A stretch of 48,891 nucleotides of DNA, from positions 1 to 48,891 of the forward strand of contig JAPPFE010000032.1 of assembly GCA_028823955.1 (NCBI GenBank). The letters run 5' to 3'. The notes under the pieces were generated by a model. That model saw only the letters and a list, made by a program, of their open reading frames with translations, had not been told where the DNA came from and did not search any database. This document shows positions 1-7,992 of this stretch, piece by piece (positions within the stretch are counted from its first letter, which is position 1; each line of letters opens with the position of its first letter). The DNA is from Candidatus Dadabacteria bacterium. Lineage in GTDB: Bacteria > Desulfobacterota_D > UBA1144 > Nemesobacterales > Nemesobacteraceae. Position numbers and translations under genes: made by a program.

Positions 1-2
1 TT

Positions 3-329
3 GGACGAAAAAAGCCGGTTGAAACCTCGGCACTCGCAAAAGAGGGGATAGGGCGACTCAGGCAGGCCATGTTTGAGACCCTTTCGGGCTCGCCTAATGC
101 CTCGGATGCCTCGGAACTGGTACTTACGAACCTTCGCCACAAAAAATCCATGGAGAAGGCCCGCAGCCAGTTGCGCATGTTTCTTGAGCTTCTTGGGCGG
201 AATGAGTATCCGGAGATCCTCTCGATAGAGCTGCGAAACTCAATGAATTCGCTCGGCGAGATTACGGGAGAAGTCACCACGGAAGATCTTCTGGGCAGAA
301 TTTTCTCCAGATTCTGCATTGGAAAATAG
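3..329 (+). CDS. mnmE: tRNA modification GTPase MnmE, C-terminal part (5' end outside window)
   Basis: The reading frame is open from base 3 and enters from the left edge, so only the last 108 residues are visible. MnmE works with MnmG to install cmnm5 groups on wobble uridine of tRNA. The fragment shows the end of the G domain, with the G5-like [10 protein letters not shown] stretch near its start, then the helical C-terminal domain. It ends in the family's diagnostic sequence [24 protein letters not shown]-stop, whose terminal C-I-G-K carries the catalytic-site cysteine. In many bacteria mnmE follows jag and precedes mnmG and parAB. Here jag lies about 38.5 kb away on the other strand, and a parS site follows mnmE directly. 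Confidence 0.95.
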   Translation, partial: GRKKPVETSALAKEGIGRLRQAMFETLSGSPNASDASELVLTNLRHKKSMEKARSQLRMFLELLGRNEYPEILSIELRNSMNSLGEITGEVTTEDLLGRIFSRFCIGK

Positions 330-342
330 AAACGGGACTGAA

Positions 343-358
343 TGTTTCACGTGAAACA
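343..358. other. parS: parS centromere site for ParB
   Basis: The sequence tgtttcacgtgaaaca is a perfect 16-bp palindrome (20 bp if the flanking aa/tt pairs are counted). It agrees with the widely conserved chromosomal parS consensus TGTTNCACGTGAAACA. ParB binds such sites near the replication origin to load SMC and drive ParA-dependent segregation. It sits 14 bp after the mnmE stop codon. The parA and parB genes are not in the window. An smc gene lies 15 kb away. I found no second copy when reading the window. Confidence 0.93.
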
Positions 359-456
359 TTTGGGAACTATATACTTAAGTTGACAGGGGGTTGTTTAACG
401 ACATTCAGGAATATTGCGAATCTTTTTTTCGGCCGGGCCTATTGTACTCGGGTTTT

Positions 457-1320
457 TCAGTCGGCAATGTCTTCAATCGGAGTTCCTATTTCAAGCGAAT
501 AGATCTTCCGAAGTGCCGCACAGTCAAGAGGCATGGGCAGAGTCGCCTCTTCAAATGAGTCCATGAGATTGCAGCCAATCCGCGAGTCCATGATGGTATC
601 GTATCGGGGCCAAGGCACGTGTCCCGGAAAACCTAGGGCGTGGAGAAGTTCGTGGAGGGCCACCTTTCTCAGGAGTTCGTCGTCCTGACGTCCGGGACAG
701 GGGCTTTGCTCCGCGTTCGCACCTATCCATATGCGGGAGTGAATGAGGCCGTCCTCATCCGAGTTGTATCCCGCGATGCCGAACAGTCCCGTGCGCTCGG
801 GGTCTATGAACGAGCCGTCGGGCCAGGTCCACTGGGGAGTGTATCCGAAGTGGACGTGGATCTCCCCCCGGGGAACGCGCTCGGCGGGATCTGTGGCATC
901 CTGTCCGATCCTCATGTCGTAGGGGTCGGGGAGCACGGTGTTAAGTCTGGAGATTGCCTCCATGACCGCTCTGCGCACGTGGCCCGGGAGATCGCGGGAG
1001 AGCCGCACCGTCGGAGCCGAGGCCCATCGCACGACGTCTCGGCTGAACCACAGCAGAAATTCCTCTATCTGTTCGTCCGTCACTTGCTCTATTTCCTCGG
1101 GCCTGCAGGTCTCAAGGTAGGGAGCCTTCGGGCAGTCCCTGAGATCCTTGACCCATCCGCCTCGTGGGCAGCCGTAATAGTTGACTCCCTCTTCAATCGG
1201 GTTGCCGAGAGCGTCTGTGCGCAGAACTCCGTCCAGTGTATGCTCCGAAGGCGATTCTCCCTCGGATCCCACGCAGGACAGAAGAAAGAGCGCAAGAAGC
1301 AGAACAGCAAATTTCATCAT
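457..1320 (-). CDS. Secreted lipoprotein with metzincin-like zinc protease motif
   Basis: The 287-residue product starts with a lipoprotein signal, MMKFAVLLLALFLLSC, with the lipidated cysteine at residue 16, so it should be membrane-anchored outside the cytoplasm. Residues 223-234 read HELLHALGFPGH, a zinc-protease motif. A Met-turn-like sequence (TIMDSR, Met about 244) follows, as in metzincins. The third histidine is one position later than in the classic HExxHxxGxxH, which may mean a variant fold or a shifted ligand. Several cysteines suggest disulfides. A GTG nine bases upstream is also possible, but ATG at 1320 begins the signal peptide. No good Shine-Dalgarno sequence is visible. Substrate is unknown. 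It stands alone between parS and a non-coding stretch. Confidence 0.7.
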   Translation of the reverse strand: MMKFAVLLLALFLLSCVGSEGESPSEHTLDGVLRTDALGNPIEEGVNYYGCPRGGWVKDLRDCPKAPYLETCRPEEIEQVTDEQIEEFLLWFSRDVVRWASAPTVRLSRDLPGHVRRAVMEAISRLNTVLPDPYDMRIGQDATDPAERVPRGEIHVHFGYTPQWTWPDGSFIDPERTGLFGIAGYNSDEDGLIHSRIWIGANAEQSPCPGRQDDELLRKVALHELLHALGFPGHVPWPRYDTIMDSRIGCNLMDSFEEATLPMPLDCAALRKIYSLEIGTPIEDIAD

Positions 1321-1421
1321 ATAAGTCACTAGGTTAGATGCGGAGAGCGCCGAAACCCAGAGCTGCTAACTAGGTTCTGGATTCCAAGGATGGTTCAGGC
1401 CCTTGCTCCCTCCACAAGGCA

Positions 1422-1572
1422 TTAAATCAAATCGCTGTGAGAATTACAACCATTTAAGGAAGTTTTTGTGCTTGTTTCTTCCCACCGTATCGCTTCCATG
1501 TGCTTCATTGCCTTCTCTTCCATATTGAAGTATTCAAGCAGTCCGTACAGGGAAAGTTTGGGTCTTAGGCAT
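1422..1572 (-). pseudogene. Remnant of an IS1595-type transposase N-terminus (tentative)
   Basis: On the minus strand a good ribosome site (aaggagg, 1578-1584) precedes an ATG at 1572, but that frame stops after 12 codons. Shifting one frame gives about 45 residues containing LLEYFNMEEKAMKHMEAIRW. This resembles the start of IS1595-family transposases (EEKA.. YLE.IRW before a zinc ribbon). The frame then ends without the zinc ribbon or catalytic domain. This looks like the decayed 5' end of an insertion sequence with a frameshift. The assignment rests on a short motif only. The rest of 1321-1800 shows no gene I can support. Confidence 0.35.
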
Positions 1573-1814
1573 TGTTACCTCCTTATCCTTAAAGACCTGT
1601 CAATCTAGGTTTATGAGTTCCAAACATTTCACAGGGCACTCGGCGGAACGAGTGAGAGGAATCGGGCCGTTTGGAGAATTATTCAATTATTCAAGGGAGT
1701 TAGAGTACAGTCCGCGGAGTTCGGGGAATTTCATTCACAATCTATCGACAAGAAAAAGTGTTTCATATCAGTGAATTAAGAAACTCCAAACGAAATTTTA
1801 ATAATTTGTTAACA

Positions 1815-1982
1815 GTTAAGAAGTTCACTGAGAATTTTACGCGGGGCGCGCGCTTCTTTGCCCGTCTCGGGAACCGCGTTTTTTCTCTTCAGCCGGTTAA
1901 AATGCCCGCCTGTTTGCGGGACCGGTTGCGCGGTCCCCCGGATTTGGCCATGATTGTTTGGAGGTTATTTTTAACTTCTTAA
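1815..1982 (+). ncRNA. Candidate structured RNA or pheT leader
   Basis: Four nested complementary segments lie in this gene-free stretch. The closing pair is ttaagaagtt (1816-1825) with aacttcttaa (1973-1982). Inside it, gggaaccgcg (1869-1878) pairs with cgcggtccc (1929-1937), with one bulged A. Next, ccggt (1893-1897) pairs with accgg (1921-1925), and innermost cccgc (1905-1909) pairs with gcggg (1916-1920). The result is one long rod-like fold of about 168 nt with a large internal bubble. It ends 75 bp before pheT, so it may be a leader. The rod shape also recalls 6S RNA. Strand is assigned by analogy with pheT and is not proven. Confidence 0.4.
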
Positions 1983-2057
1983 ATAATCTTTTGTTTTCAG
2001 CAGGTTAACTGTTGACCAGTTTTTTATACCGTGTAACCTAACTCGCCGGGTGAATTT

Positions 2058-4472
2058 ATGATTTTTCCTCTTGGATGGCTTACCGACTACCTCAAAATCG
2101 ACGTTTCTCCGGAAGAACTGGGAGAAATGCTCACCATGGCGGGCCTGGAGCTTGAAGCGCTTGAAGACAAGGGCAAGGCTCTTGCCGATGTCTGCGTCGC
2201 CCAGATAAGCAGCATCGAGAAGCATCCGAACGCCGACAGGCTGAGCGTCTGCGAGATTACGGACGGAGAAACCCCCTACACGGTTGTCTGCGGCGCGGAC
2301 AACATGAAAAAAGGGGACAAGGTTGCTTTTGCCAGGGCTGGAACCGTTCTTCCCGCTACCTTGAAGTTTCCGGAAGGCCTTAAGATAAAACGCTCCAAGA
2401 TCCGCGGGGAAAATTCCGAGGGAATGCTGTGTTCCGCGGATGAAATGGGCCTCTCGGGCGATGAAGACGGGATAATGATTCTTTCGCCCAAGGCAGAACT
2501 TGGAACCAGCATGAACGAGCAGATCGGTTACGACGGCGTTATCTTCGAGGTGGGAATTACCCCTAACCGTCCTGACTGCATGAGTATTTTCGGGATCGCG
2601 AGAGAAGTCTCGGCAATACTGGGCGAGAATCTTCAGAAACCGGTTTTCTCCTTAAAAGAGCAGGGGGAGAGCATTTCGGAAAAGTCCGCCGTAGTTGTTG
2701 AGGACACGGAGGCATGCCCCAGGTACTGCTGCCGGCTCATTGAAGGAGTCAGAATCGGTCCTTCTCCCGCGTGGCTTCAGGAGAGGCTTGAGTACTGCGG
2801 AATCCGCTCCGTTAACAATGTTGTTGACGTTACGAACTTCGTTTTGCTTGAGCAGGGACAGCCGCTTCACGCTTTTGATTACGACAAGCTTGATGAGGGT
2901 CGGATCTCCGTCAGAAAAGCTAGTGACGGGGAAACGATAGAAACGCTAGACGGGGTTGAGAGAAAGCTGCTCGCCGAGGATCTGCTTATCTGCAGCGGGG
3001 ATCATCCCGTCGCGCTTGCCGGAGTCATGGGCGGATCCGGCACCGAGATAGAGGATGCGACGAGCAATGTTCTGCTTGAATCCGCTTACTTTTCTCCCGT
3101 AGGGATAAGGAAAACGTCCAAGCAAACCGGCCTCAAGAGCGAATCTTCGAGCAGGTTTGAAAGAGGCATAGACATAAACAACGTTTCGTTTGCGCTTGAC
3201 CGCGCCGCCGAGCTTATAAGCCGCTTGTCCGGAGGAGCAGTTGCCAAGGGGATTATCGACGTGTATCCCGAACCGGTTAGCCCGAGGGAGATCTCCATGT
3301 CGGTTGACAAGGTCTGCAATCTGGTCGGCATATCCACCGATTCCCAGGAGATAGCGGAACTTCTCGAGAGTCTCGGGTTTGAAGTTCTGAGCATCTCTGC
3401 CGGGGAGCTTTTGCTTCGGGTTCCGACTTTCAGGGTGGACGTAGAGCGCGAGGTGGACATAGTCGAGGAAGTCGCCCGTCTTCTGGGTTATGACAACATT
3501 CCCTCCGTCCTGCCGGAGGTTCCCATGGTAGCCAGAAAACCCAGCGTGATAACCGTCATGGAGAAAAGGCTCAGGGACATTTTCGTCTCCTACGGTTTTC
3601 TTGAGGCTATAAACTACAGTTTCGAGTCTCCCGAACTTCTCAGGACGTTCGGCTTTGAGGAGTCGATCCGTATTATGAACCCGATATCGCGGGAGCTTTC
3701 GGAGATGAGGATGAGCCTTCTTCCCTCCCTGGTGAAAAACGTGAGACTCAACCTCTCAAGGCAGAATCAGGACGTAAGACTTTTCGAGTCCGGCAAGGTG
3801 TTTTACCCCAAGGACATGGACCAGTTGCCGAACGAAGTGAAGAAATTCGCGGCGATTGCCACCGGAAAAAGGGCACCAGAGATATGGGACGGGGAGAAAT
3901 TCGACTTCTTTGACATAAAAAGCGTGCTTGAAAGGAGCCTGGAGGTCCTTTCGGTGGATTCAAGGATAGAGTTTGAGTCCGTTTTCCCCGATCATGGATT
4001 CCTCTGGCCCGGAAAATCCTCCGCCGTACTGGTCGACGGAAACGTTCTGGGGATGGTAGGGGAGCTTCATCCCCATCTTCTGGAAAAACTCGAGATAAGC
4101 GAAAGCGTGTACGTGCTTGAACTCGACCTGTCGCTTCTCTCGGTCGTCTATACGAGTTTCGAGAGGAAATTCTCCCCCCTTCCCAAATTCCCATCTCTTC
4201 GCCGCGACATAGCGCTTGTGGTCGATGATACGGTTCCGGTGCGGGAAATTCTTTCGGTTATAAAAAAAGCGGATTCCGGTATAATAGAAAACGCTTGGGT
4301 GTTTGACGTTTACAAGGGAGATTCCCTTGAAGAAGGAAAAAAGAGTGTTGCACTTTCCTTGATTCTTCGAAACAGGGAAAGGACCCTTACCGACGAGGAT
4401 GCTAACAGGGTTCAGCAGGATGTTCTTAAGAGTTTGGAAAAAACAATAGGGGCCGAATTGCGTTCGATCTAA
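2058..4472 (+). CDS. pheT: Phenylalanyl-tRNA synthetase beta subunit
   Basis: The 804-residue product has normal length and full domain order. An OB-fold tRNA-binding (EMAP-like) domain sits at about residues 38-150 (ISSIEKHPNADRLSVCEI), followed by the B3/B4 editing domain, the B5 domain, the synthetase-like core, and the C-terminal ferredoxin-fold anticodon-binding domain (about 710-804, LPKFPSLRRDIALVV). It pairs with PheS to charge tRNA-Phe. The start MIFPLGWLTDYL is typical, with a gggtga sequence just upstream. The usual upstream partner pheS is absent: 700 bp of non-coding DNA precedes the gene. Downstream is an IHF-type gene, as in the pheST-ihfA order of many proteobacteria. Confidence 0.97.
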   Translation: MIFPLGWLTDYLKIDVSPEELGEMLTMAGLELEALEDKGKALADVCVAQISSIEKHPNADRLSVCEITDGETPYTVVCGADNMKKGDKVAFARAGTVLPATLKFPEGLKIKRSKIRGENSEGMLCSADEMGLSGDEDGIMILSPKAELGTSMNEQIGYDGVIFEVGITPNRPDCMSIFGIAREVSAILGENLQKPVFSLKEQGESISEKSAVVVEDTEACPRYCCRLIEGVRIGPSPAWLQERLEYCGIRSVNNVVDVTNFVLLEQGQPLHAFDYDKLDEGRISVRKASDGETIETLDGVERKLLAEDLLICSGDHPVALAGVMGGSGTEIEDATSNVLLESAYFSPVGIRKTSKQTGLKSESSSRFERGIDINNVSFALDRAAELISRLSGGAVAKGIIDVYPEPVSPREISMSVDKVCNLVGISTDSQEIAELLESLGFEVLSISAGELLLRVPTFRVDVEREVDIVEEVARLLGYDNIPSVLPEVPMVARKPSVITVMEKRLRDIFVSYGFLEAINYSFESPELLRTFGFEESIRIMNPISRELSEMRMSLLPSLVKNVRLNLSRQNQDVRLFESGKVFYPKDMDQLPNEVKKFAAIATGKRAPEIWDGEKFDFFDIKSVLERSLEVLSVDSRIEFESVFPDHGFLWPGKSSAVLVDGNVLGMVGELHPHLLEKLEISESVYVLELDLSLLSVVYTSFERKFSPLPKFPSLRRDIALVVDDTVPVREILSVIKKADSGIIENAWVFDVYKGDSLEEGKKSVALSLILRNRERTLTDEDANRVQQDVLKSLEKTIGAELRSI

Positions 4473-4487
4473 AAAGGGGGGCTTTTC

Positions 4488-4775
4488 ATGACAAAGAAGG
4501 ATCTGGCAGGCGTTTTATACGAGGAAATAGGGTTTTCGAGAAGGGAATCCGCTGAGATAGTAAACTTTTTTTTCGACTTGATGAGAGAGAAGCTTATAGC
4601 CGGTGAAGAGGTGAAACTCCCAGGGTTCGGAACCTTCAGGGTCACGAGAAGGAAATCCCGTATAGGAAGAAACCCTTCCACTGGAGAGGAAGTAGACATA
4701 CCTTCCCGTCTGACAGTTGTTTTCAAACCCAGCAGGTTTCTCAGGAAAAAGATTGACCAGAAACGGGGGGATTAA
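4488..4775 (+). CDS. ihfA: Integration host factor alpha-type DNA-bending protein
   Basis: This 95-residue protein belongs to the HU/IHF family. It opens MTKKDLAGVLYEEIGFSRRES, an IHF-alpha-like N-terminus. It then carries the signature GFGTFRVTRRKSRIGRNPSTGEEVDIP, whose RNP loop tip intercalates into the minor groove and kinks DNA. A strong ribosome site (aaggggggc) lies 13 bp upstream, and the gap from pheT is only 15 bp, so the two are probably co-transcribed. The pheT-ihfA arrangement supports the IHF-alpha name over HU, though a homodimeric HU-like role cannot be excluded. No beta subunit gene is in the window. Confidence 0.9.
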   Translation: MTKKDLAGVLYEEIGFSRRESAEIVNFFFDLMREKLIAGEEVKLPGFGTFRVTRRKSRIGRNPSTGEEVDIPSRLTVVFKPSRFLRKKIDQKRGD

Positions 4776-5454
4776 AATACTAGACTCAAAACCTCCTCAA
4801 TCTTCTTTTTTCAAGCAGAGCTTCATTGCCGGCATCCTGATTATCGTCCCTTTCGGGGTGACCATTTTCGTCCTCTACAAGCTGATAAAGTGGATGCTTT
4901 TCTTTTTCAGCACCGGCCCTGCCGGGATACTCCGCCACTTCATAGATGTTCCGCCCTACGTGTTTCAGGGAATCTCTTTTGTCATAGGGATCCTTGCCAC
5001 GCTGCTGCTGATCATTTTCCTGGGGGCTGTGACCAGGAACTTCGTTGGCAGAAGGATGATTCTGTTCGGCGAGTCTCTTATCTCGAAGATTCCGCTTGCG
5101 AGAACTTTCTACGTGAGCGTGAAGCAGGTCGTGCAGACGCTTTTTTTCACCTCCCAGATGCAGAGCATGAGTAGGGTCGTGCTGGTCGAGTACCCGAGAA
5201 AAGGGATTCATGCCATAGCTTTCGTAACGGGAGTTACGGAGGCCAGGAGGAACCATAACGTGACGGACCATAATCTTGTCAGCCTGTTTGTCCCCACGAC
5301 GCCGAATCCGACAAGCGGCATTTACATTATGGTTCCGGAAGAGGACCTGCAGGAGCTGGATATTTCCGTGGAAGACGCGTTTCGGCTCATAGTTTCCGCC
5401 GGGATTTCTCAAAGCGACTCCGATGTTTCTGGCCAAGATAAGAAAAACGGTTGA
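4753..5454 (+). CDS. DUF502 family membrane protein
   Basis: This is a conserved membrane protein of unknown function (DUF502). Two transmembrane segments lie near the N-terminus (IAGILIIVPFGVTIFVLYKLI and VIGILATLLLIIFLGAV). They are followed by the family motifs GR(R)...IP..R..Y...KQV..T and a soluble C-terminal part with VFVPTTPNPTSG-like sequence (LFVPTTPNPTSGIYIMVP). No ATG fits before the conserved region. I place the start at TTG 4753, preceded by agga six bases upstream, overlapping ihfA by 23 bp. An ATG at 4717 in the same frame is deeper inside ihfA. It overlaps tilS by 32 bp, so translation is likely coupled. Confidence 0.85.
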   Translation: MTRNGGIKILDSKPPQSSFFKQSFIAGILIIVPFGVTIFVLYKLIKWMLFFFSTGPAGILRHFIDVPPYVFQGISFVIGILATLLLIIFLGAVTRNFVGRRMILFGESLISKIPLARTFYVSVKQVVQTLFFTSQMQSMSRVVLVEYPRKGIHAIAFVTGVTEARRNHNVTDHNLVSLFVPTTPNPTSGIYIMVPEEDLQELDISVEDAFRLIVSAGISQSDSDVSGQDKKNG

Positions 5455-6835
5455 TTCCTTCGGAATGATCGCTCCCGGGGACGTGATCGTCGCGGGAGTG
5501 TCCGGGGGGTCAGACTCCATGGCGCTTCTCTTTGCCCTTTGGGACCTGCGGGAGTTTTATCCGGGCACAAATGTGATCGTTTCCCACGTCAATCACGGGC
5601 TAAGGGGCGCCGAGTCGGATGAAGACGCCGAGTTCGTCAGGGAAGCGGCCAAGCGGCTCGGCTTTCCGTTTGAATGCGTGCGGGTAGACGCGGAGGGCTT
5701 CAGAAAAAAACACGGACTTTCACTCGAGGACGCCGCCAGGGAGCTTCGCTACGGCTTTTTCAACGATGTTCTGACGAAATATTCTGCCCAGAGGATCGCC
5801 ACGGCGCACACGCTTAACGATCAGGCGGAGACGGTCATAATGAGGCTCATAAGGGGAAGCGGTTCCCGAGGGCTTGCCGGGATAAGACCCTCGGTCGGCA
5901 ACATAATACGCCCGCTCATAAACGTCACCAAGCATGAAGTCATCGAGTACCTCCAGTCAAAAAGAGAGCCCTGGAGGGAGGATTCTACCAACAGTTCGGA
6001 CGAATTTTTGAGAAACAGGGTAAGGAGCGAACTTATTCCCCTGCTTGAGAGCTATAATCCGGCCGTCGAGCAGGTTCTCTCCCGTGTGGCGGCGGTCTGC
6101 GCCGCGGAAGCGGATTTCATTTCGGCCGAAGGCGAGAAAAGATTTCGGGAGATTGCCCGCGTTGTGGCAGGAGGCGTGCTCGGAGACACGGAAAAACTTC
6201 TTCGCGAGCCCCCGGCGATCAGGTTCTCGGTAATGAGAAAATCGATTCTGGCCGTAAAGGGGGACCTGAACTCGGTTTCCGCCAAGCATCTTTTCGCGAT
6301 TGACGAAGTGCTTGGCTCCGGGGAGCCCTCTGCTGAGGTAAACCTTCCCGGCGGAGTCGTTTTTCACGCGGGGCACGGGGTTTTCTTTTTCACGCGCGAG
6401 GAGAAATTCCGCGAGTTCCCGCAAACCGAGATAAAAAACCACGGTACCCACAGGATCTCCCGGGATCTTGAGGTCACTGTTGAGCTTACGGATGACGCCT
6501 CCCTCTGGGGCGCGGCCGACGTCGGGCACTTCGCGCCCGAGAAAGTCGGTTTTCCCGTAACGCTCAGGAGCTTTTCCGAAGGAGACAGGTTCGTTCCGCT
6601 CGGAATGAAGGGAGCCAAGAAGCTCAAGGATTTCTTCATTGACGAGAAAATACCTAGATTTCTTAGAAAAAAAGTGCCGGTTTTCGAAACCCGCGATGGA
6701 ATAGTCTGGGTGGGCGGTTTAAGAATGGATAACAGGTTCAAAGCGGATGAAACCAAGGGTCCGTGGCTCAGGATAAGGATTCGCGGTTCTTCGCAGAAGC
6801 TGCTTGACCTTGCGAAAAGTCTCCGGGCCTCCTAG
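5423..6835 (+). CDS. tilS: tRNA(Ile)-lysidine synthase
   Basis: TilS modifies C34 of the tRNA-Ile CAU anticodon to lysidine, making it read AUA. This matters here because ATA codons are common in the window. The N-type ATP pyrophosphatase P-loop SGGSDS is at residues 27-32. It is followed by VSHVNHGLRGAESDEDAEF and the TAHTLNDQAETVIMRLIRGSG.RGL segment typical of TilS. A central substrate-binding domain and the C-terminal TilS-C domain (VTLRSFSEGDRFVPLGMKGAKKLKDFF) complete a 470-residue protein of normal length. It is the last gene of the pheT-ihfA-DUF502-tilS run and converges on the ROK gene with a 4-bp overlap. Confidence 0.96.
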   Translation: MFLAKIRKTVDSFGMIAPGDVIVAGVSGGSDSMALLFALWDLREFYPGTNVIVSHVNHGLRGAESDEDAEFVREAAKRLGFPFECVRVDAEGFRKKHGLSLEDAARELRYGFFNDVLTKYSAQRIATAHTLNDQAETVIMRLIRGSGSRGLAGIRPSVGNIIRPLINVTKHEVIEYLQSKREPWREDSTNSSDEFLRNRVRSELIPLLESYNPAVEQVLSRVAAVCAAEADFISAEGEKRFREIARVVAGGVLGDTEKLLREPPAIRFSVMRKSILAVKGDLNSVSAKHLFAIDEVLGSGEPSAEVNLPGGVVFHAGHGVFFFTREEKFREFPQTEIKNHGTHRISRDLEVTVELTDDASLWGAADVGHFAPEKVGFPVTLRSFSEGDRFVPLGMKGAKKLKDFFIDEKIPRFLRKKVPVFETRDGIVWVGGLRMDNRFKADETKGPWLRIRIRGSSQKLLDLAKSLRAS

Positions 6836-7776
6836 GATCTCTCCCCGAGCCCGGTTTCGGCCACGTAACACGCTCCCAGCACCCCCGCATCGTCTCCCAG
6901 GGCCGCTCTTTTTACCTGAAGTCCCCTTTGGGCTCCCCCAAGACACCTTCTTTCGGCTTCCTCGAGGGCTTTCCCGATAAAAAGTTCCCAGGCCCCCGAA
7001 AGCCCCCCGCCCACTACCACCGTCTTTACGTCGAGGATGGTTACGAGAATTGATATTCCCACCCCCAGGTTCGCCCCGAAATCGTTCCATACCGAGATGG
7101 CCGCTTGGTCTTTTTCGCGCGCAAGCTCCGCCAGGCGCTCGGGGAGGGCTGATTCTTCGGTACCGGCGAGCCTTTCGCGGAGTTCCGGGTGCTCGCGGAC
7201 GACTCTCTTTATCGCTACCTGAGAAACGTAGGTTTCAATGCAGCCCCTCGCGCCGCAGCCACAAATGGGTCCCGACGGGTTAATCGTTATATGCCCCACC
7301 TCTCCGGCGAAGCCGTCTTCCCCCGGCCAGAGCTTGCCGTCGAGGATTATTCCGCCCCCGAACCCTGTTCCCAGGGTTATCATTACCATCGAGCCTGATC
7401 CTCTGCCCGCCCCCGCCCGGTATTCACCGAGAGCCGCGCAGGAAGCGTCGTTTTGTATAAAAACGGGGGTTGCGGTTCCGATTTTCTCCGAAAGGACTTC
7501 TGTAAACGGGAAATCCCTGGTGTTTGCTATGTTCGGGGCCTGGACAAGAGTGCCGCTTGCGCGGTCAACGGTCCCCGGTACTCCTATCCCGATTGCGGAT
7601 AGCCCTTCCCCGGCAAATCCTTCTATGAAGTCGGCCAGGTTCTCCATGAGCCGGGAGATGCCCATGTGGGCGTCCGAGAGGGTTTTTCTCTCGCCGAGCG
7701 TGCCTCCCTCCTCGGAGATGACTTTCCCCCTGATATTGGTTCCCCCTATATCTATGCCAAGGAATTTCCGCTTCAT
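6832..7776 (-). CDS. ROK family sugar kinase (glucokinase-like)
   Basis: The 314-residue protein starts with the phosphate-1 ATP motif GIDIGGTNIRG and contains the ROK zinc motif CGCGARGCIETY. It also has the catalytic region EYRAGAGRGSGSMVMITLGTGFGGGIILDG and the GEVGHI sequence that binds the sugar hydroxyls. These indicate phosphorylation of glucose or a related hexose (or N-acetylhexosamine) with ATP in the cytoplasm. No DNA-binding HTH domain is present, so it is a kinase and not a ROK repressor. It is a single-gene unit facing tilS. A terminator-like hairpin lies in its 5' leader (separate entry). The exact sugar cannot be read from sequence. Confidence 0.9.
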   Translation of the reverse strand: MKRKFLGIDIGGTNIRGKVISEEGGTLGERKTLSDAHMGISRLMENLADFIEGFAGEGLSAIGIGVPGTVDRASGTLVQAPNIANTRDFPFTEVLSEKIGTATPVFIQNDASCAALGEYRAGAGRGSGSMVMITLGTGFGGGIILDGKLWPGEDGFAGEVGHITINPSGPICGCGARGCIETYVSQVAIKRVVREHPELRERLAGTEESALPERLAELAREKDQAAISVWNDFGANLGVGISILVTILDVKTVVVGGGLSGAWELFIGKALEEAERRCLGGAQRGLQVKRAALGDDAGVLGACYVAETGLGERS

Positions 7777-7796
7777 TTTTTCCGTTTCTTGACTGC

Positions 7797-7818
7797 AAAA
7801 AACCGCAGGTTGCTGCGG
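7797..7818 (-). terminator. Intrinsic-terminator-like hairpin in the ROK kinase leader
   Basis: Read on the minus strand, ccgca and tgcgg (7803-7807 and 7814-7818) form a 5-bp stem with a six-base loop, followed by six T. It points toward the ROK start codon 20 bp away. No minus-strand gene lies immediately upstream, so it could act as an attenuator or insulate the gene from antisense transcripts. Confidence 0.4.
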
Positions 7819-7899
7819 CCAGACTGTCCCGAAATTTTTATTTTACCCTGTCTTTTCAGAAAAATATCCGTCCCGGCAGAGAACGGAGACGCAGAATTT

Positions 7900-7929
7900 T
7901 TGCGTAAGCCGCATGTAACAAGGTATAAA
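7900..7929 (+). promoter_or_regulatory. Putative sigma-70 promoter for mltA
   Basis: ttgcgt (7900-7905) and tataaa (7924-7929) are separated by 18 bp, placing transcription start some 55 bp before mltA. Confidence 0.45.
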
Positions 7930-7992
7930 TTTATCCTGATTAGCGGGCGTTTCGCGTCGTATATTTTTCCTTTAGAGAACCAACAGGTTTAA

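Noticed and set aside
640-1332. Plus-strand open frame of 230 codons opposite the lipoprotein protease
   Set aside because: No signal peptide, domain or ribosome site, whereas the minus strand shows a lipobox and a zinc motif.
1330-2057. Possible T-box or amino-acid leader for pheT
   Set aside because: I found no T-box sequence (TGGNACC-type) and no Phe-rich leader peptide; a short stem before a T-run at about 2008-2026 has only five pairs.
4786-5520. Open frame of 244 codons opposite the DUF502 gene
   Set aside because: Highly charged, no recognisable domain, and no ribosome site; the plus-strand protein has conserved motifs.
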